From positions 1,104,338 to 1,168,337 of the forward strand of contig NZ_BMFJ01000001.1 of the NCBI RefSeq assembly GCF_014638275.1: DNA of 64,000 nt, written 5' to 3'. The stretch is from Primorskyibacter flagellatus. Lineage in GTDB: Bacteria > Pseudomonadota > Alphaproteobacteria > Rhodobacterales > Rhodobacteraceae. The notes beneath the pieces were generated by a model. The model worked only from the letters and a program-made list of their open reading frames with translations, did no database searches and was not told where the DNA came from. Shown here in pieces: positions 35,372 to 42,998 of the stretch (positions are counted from its first letter, which is position 1; each line of letters begins with the position of its first letter). The translations under genes and the position numbers were made by a program.

Positions 35372-36004
35372 ATGCAGGAGCCAACTGACAGCGAGCTGAC
35401 GGAGCGTGGTCTTGCGGCCTCTGGCCGCGGGCGCGTGCTGGTGCTGGGCTGCGGGGCCCTGGCGCGGGAGATCCTCGCCCTGATCGAGCTGAACGGCTGG
35501 CGTCATGTCGACCTGCAGTGCCTTCCGGCGATCCTGCACAACCATCCCGACCGGATTACCGGCGCTGTTCGGGAGGCCGTGGCGAAGCATCGCGCAGACT
35601 ATGAAACCGTCTTCGTGGCCTATGCCGACTGCGGCACCGGCGGGCTGCTGGAAGCCGCCTGCGCCGAGATGGGGGTGGAGATGATCGCGGGGGCGCATTG
35701 CTATGCTTTCTTCGACGGGCTCGCCGCCTTTGCCGCGCGGGATGAGATCGACGCCTTCTACCTAACCGATTTCCTGACCCGCCAGTTCGACACCTTCATA
35801 TGGCGCGGGTTGAAGATGGACCGGCATCCGCAGCTTCGCGACATGTACTTCGGCAACTATCGGCGCCTCGTCTACCTTGCGCAGACCGAGGATTCGGCGC
35901 TGACCGCCAGGGCGGCGGCGGCGGCGGAGAAGCTGGGGCTGACGTTCGAACGGCGGTTCACCGGCTATGGCGATCTGGCACGCGCGCTGGAAGCGGCGGT
36001 GTGA
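35372..36004 (+). CDS. DUF1638 protein
   Basis: Protein of 210 residues with 'LGCGALAREILALIE' near the N-terminus and conserved 'VAYADCGTGG', 'GAHCYAFF' and 'YLTDFLTRQFD' stretches, the DUF1638 family. Members commonly lie beside corrinoid proteins and B12-dependent methyltransferases, which matches this locus. It shares an operon with the corrinoid protein (21-bp gap) and overlaps the next gene by 4 bp (GTGA). A role in methyl transfer or cobalamin reactivation is inference; no biochemical activity is established to my knowledge. Confidence 0.9.
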   Translation: MQEPTDSELTERGLAASGRGRVLVLGCGALAREILALIELNGWRHVDLQCLPAILHNHPDRITGAVREAVAKHRADYETVFVAYADCGTGGLLEAACAEMGVEMIAGAHCYAFFDGLAAFAARDEIDAFYLTDFLTRQFDTFIWRGLKMDRHPQLRDMYFGNYRRLVYLAQTEDSALTARAAAAAEKLGLTFERRFTGYGDLARALEAAV

Positions 36005-36504
36005 TCCCGTCCCTGAGCGAGGACTGCGGGCAATGTGCCGCGCTCTGCTGTCTCGCGCTGGCGTTCGACAGGGGAAACTCCTTTGGGATCGACAAGCCGG
36101 CGGGTGTGCCCTGCCCCAACCTGTCGGGGCATGCCTGTTCGATCCACGACCGGCTGGAAAGCGAGGGTTTTTCCGGCTGCGTCCGCTATTCCTGCACCGG
36201 AGCCGGGCAGCGGGTTGTCCAGGAACTGTTCGCGGGGCGGAGCTGGCAGGACGACCCCGCGCTCACCGCGCCGATGATGGAGGCCTTTCGGGGGATGCGA
36301 GAGATACAGGAGCGGCTGGCACAGCTTTCGGCAGCGCAGGGGCTGGCGCTGTCGGAGGAGGATGCGGCGGAGGCGGAGGCGCTGATCGGCGCGCTTGTGC
36401 CAAGGGCGGTCACGACGGAGTCGGTCATCGCCTTTCCGGGATCACCGCTAAGCGCGCGGATCGACGGGTTTGTCCGGTCGCTCAGGCGGTATGTGACGGC
36501 CTAG
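36001..36504 (+). CDS. Cysteine-rich protein, putative metal-binding
   Basis: Protein of 167 residues starting at GTG 36001, which overlaps the DUF1638 stop. The N-terminal 70 residues hold eight cysteines (C9, C12, C16, C17, C38, C46, C60, C65) in the order 'CGQCAALCC', 'CPN', 'CSIHDRL', 'GCVRYSC'. I recall a similar block at the N-terminus of some actinobacterial pentapeptide-repeat proteins. The pattern suggests an Fe-S cluster or zinc sites. The C-terminal half is helical with no known domain. Its overlap with the corrinoid-DUF1638 pair makes it a candidate third component. Confidence 0.75.
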   Translation: MIPSLSEDCGQCAALCCLALAFDRGNSFGIDKPAGVPCPNLSGHACSIHDRLESEGFSGCVRYSCTGAGQRVVQELFAGRSWQDDPALTAPMMEAFRGMREIQERLAQLSAAQGLALSEEDAAEAEALIGALVPRAVTTESVIAFPGSPLSARIDGFVRSLRRYVTA

Positions 36505-36905
36505 GCGGCGACTTCACGGATCCGCGCGATCATGGAGCGCAGGCCGTTAGAGCGCTGCGCCGACAGGTGGTCCTGCAGGCCAAGCCGGGAAAGTTCAGCC
36601 TGGGCGTCGACCTTGCCGACCTCGGTCACCGGCAGATCGTTGTAAAGCGTGCGCAGGACCGCCACCAGCCCGCGCACGATCATCGCGTCGCTGTCGCCGT
36701 CAAAGCGGAAGATGCCGCCCTCGACGCTCGGGAACAGCCAGACCTGGCTGGCGCAGCCCTGGACCTTGTTGGCGGGGACCTTCAGCGCCTCGTCCAGCGG
36801 GTCCATCGCCTTGCCCAGTTCGATCACATGGCGATAGCGATCTTCCCAGTCCTCCAGGAATTCGAAATCCTCGACGATCGCCTCGAATGCCGGTTGTGCC
36901 ATCAC
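36501..36905 (-). CDS. sufE: SufE family sulfur-transfer protein
   Basis: Accepts persulfide sulfur from the cysteine desulfurase SufS for Fe-S cluster assembly. The 134-residue protein has the catalytic C51 in 'VQGCASQVWL', the same position as E. coli SufE Cys51, plus 'DAMIVRGLVAVLRTLYNDL' helices. No suf operon is adjacent. It overlaps the convergent Cys-rich gene by 4 bp. Confidence 0.92.
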   Translation of the reverse strand: MMAQPAFEAIVEDFEFLEDWEDRYRHVIELGKAMDPLDEALKVPANKVQGCASQVWLFPSVEGGIFRFDGDSDAMIVRGLVAVLRTLYNDLPVTEVGKVDAQAELSRLGLQDHLSAQRSNGLRSMIARIREVAA

Positions 36906-37020
36906 GGTCTCCCTTCCTGACGGGACCTAAGCGCCACAGGGGCGCATGTCCAGCACCCGGAACGGCTTTTCAACCCGGCCCCAATGCGTTACCCAATCGC
37001 AAGTCACGAAAGGTTCGTTC

Positions 37021-37515
37021 ATGCGCAAGTCGATCCCCCTTCTGCTGATTGCCGCCCTGGTGCTGTCCAGCTGCGGGAACAGCCGACTGAACCCGTTCAA
37101 CTGGTTCGGCAAGGCGCGGTCGCGGGCCGTGGCCGAAGACGGGGTGAACCCGCTGATTCCGGAACGGACCTCCACCCCGATGTTCGGACGCCCCGAAGAG
37201 CCGGACAACCGCACTCCGGTCAGCCAGGTGACGGAACTGGTGGTGGAACGGGTGCCGGGCGGGGCGATCGTGCGCGCCACCGGCGTGCCGCTGCGCCAGG
37301 GGGCCTACCAGGTCTTGTTGCGCCCGGTCGAGGACGGATCGGTGCCCGAGGGCGTACTGCGCTATACCATGCTTGCCACGCAGCCGCTGCTGCCGCAGGG
37401 CACCGTGCCGTCGCGGCAGGTCACGGTCGGGGCCTATGTGTCGGAACAGGACCTTGCCGGAATCCGGCAGATCGAGGTGCAGGGCGGGACCAACGTGATG
37501 TCGGTGCGCCGCTAA
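37021..37515 (+). CDS. Predicted lipoprotein
   Basis: Exported protein of 164 residues with a lipobox 'LVLSSC' (cleavage before C20), so it is probably anchored in the outer or inner membrane. The mature part has 'NPFNWFGKARSR' and a beta-rich domain ending 'GGTNVMSVRR'. This resembles conserved hypothetical lipoproteins of Rhodobacterales, but no function is known. The ATG at 37021 starts the signal. It converges on rnd with a 3-bp gap and no terminator is visible. Confidence 0.8.
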   Translation: MRKSIPLLLIAALVLSSCGNSRLNPFNWFGKARSRAVAEDGVNPLIPERTSTPMFGRPEEPDNRTPVSQVTELVVERVPGGAIVRATGVPLRQGAYQVLLRPVEDGSVPEGVLRYTMLATQPLLPQGTVPSRQVTVGAYVSEQDLAGIRQIEVQGGTNVMSVRR

Positions 37516-37518
37516 GCC

Positions 37519-38676
37519 CTAGAGTTCGAAGATGTCGACGCGGCCGTTCCTTGCGGCCAGCCCGACCTCACCCTGACAGAGCCTGAGCGCGTCGTTTCCG
37601 AAGACGTCCAGCCGCCAGCCCGCCAGTGCGGGCAGATCGCGCTTGCCGGCCGCCATCTGGTCCAGTTCCGACGTGGCGGCGATCAGGCGCGGCGCGACGT
37701 CGGCCTTGTCGGCCTTGGCCTTAAGCAGCACCCGCAGCAGATCGGCCAGCGCCGGATCCACCTGAAGCTTTTCGTTCGACAGGTCGGGGCGCGGCAAATC
37801 TTCCTGTGCCATGGCAAGGCCCGCGGCCACGGCGGCGATGATGCCATCCGCGATCTCGCCCTTCCGGGCCTCGCGCAGCAGCAGGCGGGAGCGGGAGAGA
37901 TCCTTGTGGTCCTTCGGCTTGGTGGAGGCGAGTTCCACCAGCGCATCGTCCTTGTAGACGCGCGACCGGGGCACGTTGTTCTTCTGGGCATAGGCCTCGC
38001 GGAACTGCGCCAGTTCCTTCACCAGCCCGAGGAACCGGGGCGTGTTGGTGCGGGTCCGGATGCGCTGCCAGGCCTCTTCGGGTTTGACCACGTAGGTTTC
38101 GGGGGAGGTGAGGATCTTCATCTCCTCCTCGACCCAGCCCTCGCGTTTCTGCTTCTTCAGCTTCCCGGCGAGAAATTCGTAGATCTTGCGCAGGTGCGTC
38201 ACGTCGGCCAGCGCGTATTTCTTCTGCGCGTCGCTCAGCGGGCGGTGCGACCAGTCGGTGAAGCGGGAGGACTTGTCGATCTGCTCTTTCGCGATGCGCT
38301 TCACCAGCGTTTCGTAGCCGACCTGTTCACCGAATCCGCAGACCATTGCGGCGACCTGCGTGTCGAACAGCGGGTCCGGGATCACCCCGGCATCGACATA
38401 GAAGATCTCGAGGTCCTGACGCGCGGCGTGGAACACCTTCACGACAGACGTGTCGCGGAACAGGTCGTAGAGCGGCGCGAGGTCCAGCCCCCCGGCGAGC
38501 GGATCGACCAGAACGGCGGTGTCGTCGCCCTCCCCCGGCATGGCGAGCTGGATCAGGCAGAGCTGGGAGTAATAGGTCCGTTCCCTCAGGAATTCAGTGT
38601 CGACCGTCACATAGTCATGGGCCGCGGCCTCTGCGCAGAATGTGGCGAGATCCTCGGTCGTTGTAATGGTTCTCAT
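37519..38676 (-). CDS. rnd: Ribonuclease D
   Basis: 3'-5' exoribonuclease acting in tRNA 3' maturation. The DEDD exonuclease domain (1-170) has 'VTVDTEFLRE' (Exo I), 'VFHAARQDLEI' (Exo II) and 'YALADVTHL' (Exo III); an HRDC domain follows about 205-285. At 385 residues it has normal length. The ATG at 38676 begins MRTITTTEDL, the family start; the frame is open 63 bp further upstream. Confidence 0.94.
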   Translation of the reverse strand: MRTITTTEDLATFCAEAAAHDYVTVDTEFLRERTYYSQLCLIQLAMPGEGDDTAVLVDPLAGGLDLAPLYDLFRDTSVVKVFHAARQDLEIFYVDAGVIPDPLFDTQVAAMVCGFGEQVGYETLVKRIAKEQIDKSSRFTDWSHRPLSDAQKKYALADVTHLRKIYEFLAGKLKKQKREGWVEEEMKILTSPETYVVKPEEAWQRIRTRTNTPRFLGLVKELAQFREAYAQKNNVPRSRVYKDDALVELASTKPKDHKDLSRSRLLLREARKGEIADGIIAAVAAGLAMAQEDLPRPDLSNEKLQVDPALADLLRVLLKAKADKADVAPRLIAATSELDQMAAGKRDLPALAGWRLDVFGNDALRLCQGEVGLAARNGRVDIFEL

Positions 38677-38764
38677 GTGACCCTTTGGTCTGCTGCTACC
38701 CGAGCCGGAGTGGCCCGGCGTCCGCGAGGTATAGGGCATTCCCGGACGGGATGGAAGGCGGCGC

Positions 38765-39364
38765 TCAGCCTGTCGTCAGGTCGAACCGGGTGCGGTCGCC
38801 AAGGGCAAACCGGCGCAGCGCCTCGGGGTAGAGCCGGTGTTCCTGCGTCAGCACCCGCGCGGCCAGTGTTTCCGGCGTGTCGTCGGGGCGCACGGGCACA
38901 CGGGCCTGGCCGAGGATGGGGCCGCCGTCCAGCTCTGCGGTAACTTCGTGCACGGTGCACCCGGCCTCTGTGTCCCCGGCCTCGATCGCGCGGGCATGGG
39001 TGTGCAGGCCGCGGTATTTCGGCAGGAGCGAGGGGTGGATGTTCAGCATCCGCCCGGCGTAGTGGCCGGTGAAGCCTTCGGTCAGGATGCGCATGAACCC
39101 GGCGAGGCAGAGGATATCCGGTTCCGCGGCATCGATGGTTCGGGTCAGCTCAGCCTCGAACGCCGCGCGGTCGCCCTTGTGGGGGCGGTGGTCAACAACG
39201 GCGGTCGGCACGCCAAGGTCGGCGGCCCTGGCCAGACCCCCGGCCGTCGCGTCATTGGACAGGACCAGAACGGGACGCGCAGGGTGATCGCCGGTCATGC
39301 TTTCGACAAGGCGGACCATGTTCGATCCGCCGCCCGAGATCAGGATAGCAACCCGTCTGGTCAA
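38765..39364 (-). CDS. purN: Phosphoribosylglycinamide formyltransferase
   Basis: Transfers a formyl group from 10-formyl-THF to GAR in purine synthesis. '[13 protein letters not shown]' at the start, '[12 protein letters not shown]', the catalytic '[12 protein letters not shown]' and '[13 protein letters not shown]' define PurN. I place the start at a TTG (39364) that overlaps the purM stop as TTGA, since the family begins two or three residues before RVAIL. An ATG at 39397, inside purM, is the alternative and would add 11 residues. purM-purN is the usual alphaproteobacterial order. Confidence 0.9.
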   Translation of the reverse strand: MTRRVAILISGGGSNMVRLVESMTGDHPARPVLVLSNDATAGGLARAADLGVPTAVVDHRPHKGDRAAFEAELTRTIDAAEPDILCLAGFMRILTEGFTGHYAGRMLNIHPSLLPKYRGLHTHARAIEAGDTEAGCTVHEVTAELDGGPILGQARVPVRPDDTPETLAARVLTQEHRLYPEALRRFALGDRTRFDLTTG

Positions 39365-40407
39365 AGAAGGCTGCCCCGGTAGGCGACCCCCTGCCATTCG
39401 ACAACCGTGCCGAGGGTGAAGACGGTTTCACCCGCGTCGACCAGCGCCGCGCCGATCGCCTCCGCCCGGTCGGGGGCGACGACGAGGATCATGCCGATGC
39501 CGGAGTTGAAGGTCTTGAGCAGTTCGGATTCGGCCATGCCGCCCTGTTTCGCCAGCCAGTCGAAGACCGGCGGCAGGGTCCAGGCGGTCAGGTCGATCTG
39601 GGCGCCCAGGCCCTCGGGCAGGACGCGCGGCAGGTTTTCGGTCAGGCCGCCGCCGGTGATATGGGCCAGCGCATGCACACCGCCCGCGCGCACTGCGTCA
39701 AGCGCGGGCTTCACGTAGAGCCGCGTCGGGGCGAGCAGGACCTCTCCGATGCTGCCGTCGGCCCAGGGGCAGGCGTCGTCCCAGCCAAGACCGGAGGCCG
39801 CGACGAGGCGGCGCACCAGCGAATAACCGTTCGAATGCACCCCGTCCGAGGCGAGGCCAAGCAGCACGTCGCCCCCGGCCACTCCGGCGGGCAGGTCGCT
39901 GCCGCGTTCCATCGCGCCGACGGCGAACCCGGCGAGGTCGAAGTCCCCGGCGTGATACATGCCCGGCATCTCCGCCGTTTCACCGCCGATCAGGGCGCAA
40001 CCGGAGCGTTCGCAACCAAGGGCGATGCCTTCGATGATGCGCGCGGCCTGGTCGACCTCCAGCTTTCCGGTGGCAAAATAGTCGAGGAAGAACAAGGGTT
40101 CAGCCCCCTGGCAGACAAGGTCGTTCACGCACATGGCGACAAGGTCGATGCCGATGGTATCGACGTTGCCGGTGTCGATAGCGATGCGCAGCTTGGTCCC
40201 CACGCCGTCGGTCGCCGCCACGAGGATCGGGTCGCTGTAACCCGCACCCTTCAGGTCGAAAAGCGCACCGAACCCGCCGAGCCCCGACATGGTACCCGGT
40301 CGCGAGGTGCGTTTGGCCGCGGGCTTGATCCGCTCCACCAGGTCGTTGCCCGCGTCGATATCGACGCCGGCGTCGGCATAGGTGATCCCGTTTGACGTAT
40401 CGCTCAT
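39361..40407 (-). CDS. purM: Phosphoribosylformylglycinamidine cyclo-ligase
   Basis: Makes AIR from FGAM and ATP. The 348-residue enzyme has '[22 protein letters not shown]', '[14 protein letters not shown]', '[16 protein letters not shown]' and '[16 protein letters not shown]', all PurM signatures. The ATG at 40407 follows GGAGGG. A set of competing hairpins at 40460-40496 lies in its upstream leader. Confidence 0.95.
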   Translation of the reverse strand: MSDTSNGITYADAGVDIDAGNDLVERIKPAAKRTSRPGTMSGLGGFGALFDLKGAGYSDPILVAATDGVGTKLRIAIDTGNVDTIGIDLVAMCVNDLVCQGAEPLFFLDYFATGKLEVDQAARIIEGIALGCERSGCALIGGETAEMPGMYHAGDFDLAGFAVGAMERGSDLPAGVAGGDVLLGLASDGVHSNGYSLVRRLVAASGLGWDDACPWADGSIGEVLLAPTRLYVKPALDAVRAGGVHALAHITGGGLTENLPRVLPEGLGAQIDLTAWTLPPVFDWLAKQGGMAESELLKTFNSGIGMILVVAPDRAEAIGAALVDAGETVFTLGTVVEWQGVAYRGSLL

Positions 40408-40459
40408 CTGGCCCTCCGGTGGCGTTGGCCTCCGATAGACCAGAGTGGCGGAACTGTCC

Positions 40460-40496
40460 ACGGGTCAGGCGGCGCGGTGACCCGTCTGACGGGTCA
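40460..40496 (-). promoter_or_regulatory. Alternative hairpins upstream of purM
   Basis: The element TGACCCGT (40478-40485) can pair with ACGGGTCA on either side: 40460-40467 (10-base loop) or 40489-40496 (3-base loop). The two 8-bp stems are mutually exclusive. The outer copy includes the stop codon of the small gene at 40494. There is no U run, so it may act on translation or processing rather than as a classical attenuator. Confidence 0.5.
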
Positions 40497-40733
40497 GCGA
40501 CCCTCGTAGGAGGGCGTCAGGCCGGTCTCCGGCTCCGCATCGCCGCTGGAGGACGTTGTGGCGCCGTCATCGTCCCCGGTGGCGACCATGACCGCGATCA
40601 GCAGCAGCGACACGAACATGAGGCCCGGAGCCGAGGAGGTGCAGTTGGTGATGCACGCGTTGGCAGGCGCCGGCTTGATGGCAAAGGTGGCGGCAAGGCC
40701 GATTGCACAGAGCAGAGTTGTATACTTCTTCAT
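40494..40733 (-). CDS. Small secreted or membrane protein
   Basis: Protein of 79 residues. Residues 1-26 form a signal peptide (ends 'PAPANA'), followed by two cysteines ('ACITNC'), a hydrophobic stretch (about 37-52, 'LMFVSLLLIAVMVAT') and an acidic, serine-rich tail. AGGGGAATATT precedes the ATG, a good ribosome binding site. No family is recognised. The promoter spacer carries a palindrome. It ends 86 bp before purM on the same strand. Confidence 0.7.
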   Translation of the reverse strand: MKKYTTLLCAIGLAATFAIKPAPANACITNCTSSAPGLMFVSLLLIAVMVATGDDDGATTSSSGDAEPETGLTPSYEGR

Positions 40734-40806
40734 AATATTCCCCTAGGTGTCATGTGTTTGTCGGTTTCTTGGCCGGTCAGAAATTCCGGCGACAACAGGG
40801 TAGAAA

Positions 40807-40834
40807 TGTATACTGGTATTACCAAAGGCCGAAA
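40807..40834 (-). promoter_or_regulatory. Promoter with embedded palindrome for the small protein gene
   Basis: On the minus strand TTTCGG (40829-40834) and TATACA (40807-40812) are 16 bp apart. The spacer contains the palindrome TGGTATTACCA (40814-40824), an operator-like sequence of the kind bound by GntR or similar repressors. Confidence 0.45.
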
Positions 40835-40905
40835 TCCGGCCAGCCGGGGATAAAGTCGCCGATGGTTGCCGTAGGGTCACACAGCCGTGATCGGATCGTG
40901 GGCGG

Positions 40906-41757
40906 TCAGGCGGGGACCAGCCGGAAGCCAAGCGGGGCACGTTCAACATGCCATGGTCCGGGGGTCGGCACATGGGGGCCAAGAACCGGCGTGTGGTCCG
41001 TGGCGAGTTCGTCGAACAGCCTTTTGCGGGTCGCGATGGCCGCCTCTCCATCCACATCGAACAGCACGCCCCATTCCGGCAGTGCCAGCTGGAAGGCGTT
41101 GGCGTGGATGGTGTCGCCCCAGATCAGCAGGGTCTCCGTGCCGTCGCTGACCCGGATGCCGCAATGCCCCGGCGTGTGTCCGGGCAGCGGCACCATGGTC
41201 AGGCCGGGCGCGATTTCCGTTTCGCCGGTCACGCCACGGCGCTGGTGCGCATAAGGACGGATGGCACGGCGCGAACTGTCGAGAGAGGCACGCTCCCGAC
41301 CGCCTTCCTTCGTTCGCGCATAGACGGCGTCCGAGGTGAAGTGATCCCAGTCTGCGGCGCCATGGATCAGCTCCGCATTGGGGAAGGTCGCGCTGCCGTC
41401 GGGGCGCGCCAACTGGCCGACATGATCGACGTGGAGATGGGTCATGGCGAGCCGCGTCACGTCCCCGGGCGCGATCCCCGCGGCAGCGAGGCTGTCGAGG
41501 TAGGCCCCGGTCGTGTCGGAATAGCCATCCGGGGCGCCGGCGTCGACGATGGTGACGTCGGCTCCGCGCCGGATCGCAAAGCCCTGGATCGGGACATTTA
41601 CCGTTCTGCCGTCGTAGGCTTCGCCGGACTGGGCGGCGGCAGCCTCTGCCCGCGCGGGATCGAATGCGGGAAACAGCCCGTTCGGGGCGCGGCCATGGCC
41701 GTCGATCAGGGTGATGATCTCGGTCTCGCCAAGGCGATGGACGATCGGGCTGGTCAT
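40906..41757 (-). CDS. MBL fold metallo-hydrolase
   Basis: Zinc-dependent hydrolase of 283 residues with the HxHxDH motif H107, H109, D111, H112 in 'MTHLHVDHVGQ', a later 'PGHTPGHCGI' histidine and 'IWGDTIHANAF' aspartate. The fold and 'NVPIQGFAIRRGADVTIVDAG' are close to quorum-quenching-lactonase-like and alkylsulfatase-like members, but the substrate is unknown. The ATG at 41757 follows AGGAC; the open frame upstream is not coding-like. Confidence 0.88.
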   Translation of the reverse strand: MTSPIVHRLGETEIITLIDGHGRAPNGLFPAFDPARAEAAAAQSGEAYDGRTVNVPIQGFAIRRGADVTIVDAGAPDGYSDTTGAYLDSLAAAGIAPGDVTRLAMTHLHVDHVGQLARPDGSATFPNAELIHGAADWDHFTSDAVYARTKEGGRERASLDSSRRAIRPYAHQRRGVTGETEIAPGLTMVPLPGHTPGHCGIRVSDGTETLLIWGDTIHANAFQLALPEWGVLFDVDGEAAIATRKRLFDELATDHTPVLGPHVPTPGPWHVERAPLGFRLVPA

Positions 41758-41844
41758 GGGGTCCTCCTGCTGCCGGAGCATAGGCGCGGGCGGAGCCTGC
41801 GTGCAACAGCGCCCGAAGCGGTGCGTACCGGCGGCCGCGAATGC

Positions 41845-41873
41845 TTGACCCGCCCCGTCCGCTTGCCTAATCA
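41845..41873 (+). promoter_or_regulatory. Promoter of the CAU tRNA
   Basis: TTGACC (41845-41850) and TAATCA (41868-41873) with a 17-bp spacer, placing the start about 6 bp before the tRNA. Confidence 0.6.
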
Positions 41874-41885
41874 CGACAGTCAGGC

Positions 41886-41961
41886 GGGCCTGTAGCTCAA
41901 CGGTTAGAGCAGAGCGCTCATAACGCTTTGGTTGCGGGTTCAAATCCTGCCGGGCCTACCA
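41886..41961 (+). tRNA. tRNA with CAU anticodon, probably tRNA-Ile2 (lysidine type)
   Basis: Full cloverleaf of 76 nt with encoded CCA. The acceptor stem pairs GGGCCTG with CGGGCCT, including a G1-U72 wobble; D stem GCTC/GAGC; anticodon stem closing around loop CTCATAA; T arm GCGGG-TTCAAAT-CCTGC. The anticodon CAT could mean Met or Ile2. Base pairs C4-G69 and C5-G68 plus U12-A23 are the features that the lysidine synthetase TilS uses in E. coli to pick tRNA-Ile2 over tRNA-Met, and the D-loop 'GGTTAGAGCAG' is like E. coli ileX. I therefore favour isoleucine, decoding AUA. Confidence 0.85.
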
Positions 41962-41990
41962 ATTCCCCCGCCTCCGCTAGCTTCTGTGGC

Positions 41991-42998
41991 ATGCGTTTCG
42001 ACGACTTGCTGCATCCCACGCCGCAGGGGCTTTACTGTCCGCCGGGCGATTTCTTCATCGACCCCGTGGCGCCGGTGCCACGGGCGCTGGTGACGCATGG
42101 CCATGCGGATCACGCGCGCGCGGGTCACGGGGCGGTCATGGCGACGGCGCAGACGCTGGACATCATGGCGATCCGCTACGGTAAGGACTTCACCGGCACG
42201 CGTCAGCTGGCCGAGGGGCCGGTCGAGGTGAACGGCGTGCGTGTCACCTTCGGCCCCGCCGGGCACGTGTTGGGGTCGGCACAGATCGGGCTGGAGCATC
42301 GGGGAATGCGGATCACCGTCTCGGGCGATTACTGCCGCCACCCCAATCCCGCCTGTGCGCCGTGGGAGCCCCTGCCCTGCGATGTCTTCGTGACGGAGGC
42401 CACCTTCGCGCTTCCCGTCTTCCGCCATCCCGCGCCGGAGGGAGAGGTGGACCGGCTGTTGACCTCCCTCGCCGCCTTTCCGGACCGCACGCACATGATC
42501 GGCGCCTATGCGCTTGGCAAGGCGCAGCGGGTGATCGCACTGATCCGGGCGGCGGGCTGGGACAGGCCGATCTACATCCACGGCGCGCTTGAGGCGCTGT
42601 GCCGGTATCACGTCGAGCAGGGCGTGGACCTGGGCGACCTGCGCCCCGCGACCGGCAAGGACCTGACCCGCGCGGATTACGCCGGGCAGATCGTGATTGC
42701 ACCGCCTTCGGCCTTCAACTCCCCCTGGGTGCGGCGGTTCGCGGATCCGCTGATCGGGTTCGCCTCGGGCTGGATGCAGATCCGCAACCGGGCCAAGGCG
42801 CGGGGGGTGGAACTGCCGCTGGTGATCTCGGACCACGTCGACTGGCCGGACCTGACCCGCACGGTGGAAGAACTCGCGCCGGAGGAAGTCTGGATCACCC
42901 ACGGACGGGAAGATGCGTTGCTGCGCTGGTGCGAGATGACGCAGCGGGTCGGGCGGCCGCTGCGGCTGGTCGGCTACGAGGACGAGGTGCCGGAATGA
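41991..42998 (+). CDS. Ligase-associated DNA exonuclease, MBL fold
   Basis: Beta-lactamase/beta-CASP family nuclease of 335 residues with the zinc motif H36-x-H38-x-D40-H41 ('THGHADHARAG') and 'GHVLGSAQIGL'. Members with this layout are encoded next to bacterial ATP-dependent DNA ligases and are presumed to trim DNA ends. Here the ligase start overlaps the stop (ATGA). The ATG at 41991 is used since upstream sequence is the tRNA. Confidence 0.9.
   Translation: MRFDDLLHPTPQGLYCPPGDFFIDPVAPVPRALVTHGHADHARAGHGAVMATAQTLDIMAIRYGKDFTGTRQLAEGPVEVNGVRVTFGPAGHVLGSAQIGLEHRGMRITVSGDYCRHPNPACAPWEPLPCDVFVTEATFALPVFRHPAPEGEVDRLLTSLAAFPDRTHMIGAYALGKAQRVIALIRAAGWDRPIYIHGALEALCRYHVEQGVDLGDLRPATGKDLTRADYAGQIVIAPPSAFNSPWVRRFADPLIGFASGWMQIRNRAKARGVELPLVISDHVDWPDLTRTVEELAPEEVWITHGREDALLRWCEMTQRVGRPLRLVGYEDEVPE

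Noticed and set aside
39365..39397. ATG start for purN inside purM
   Set aside because: It would add 11 residues ahead of the family's usual N-terminus; the TTG that overlaps the purM stop fits better, although this is not certain.
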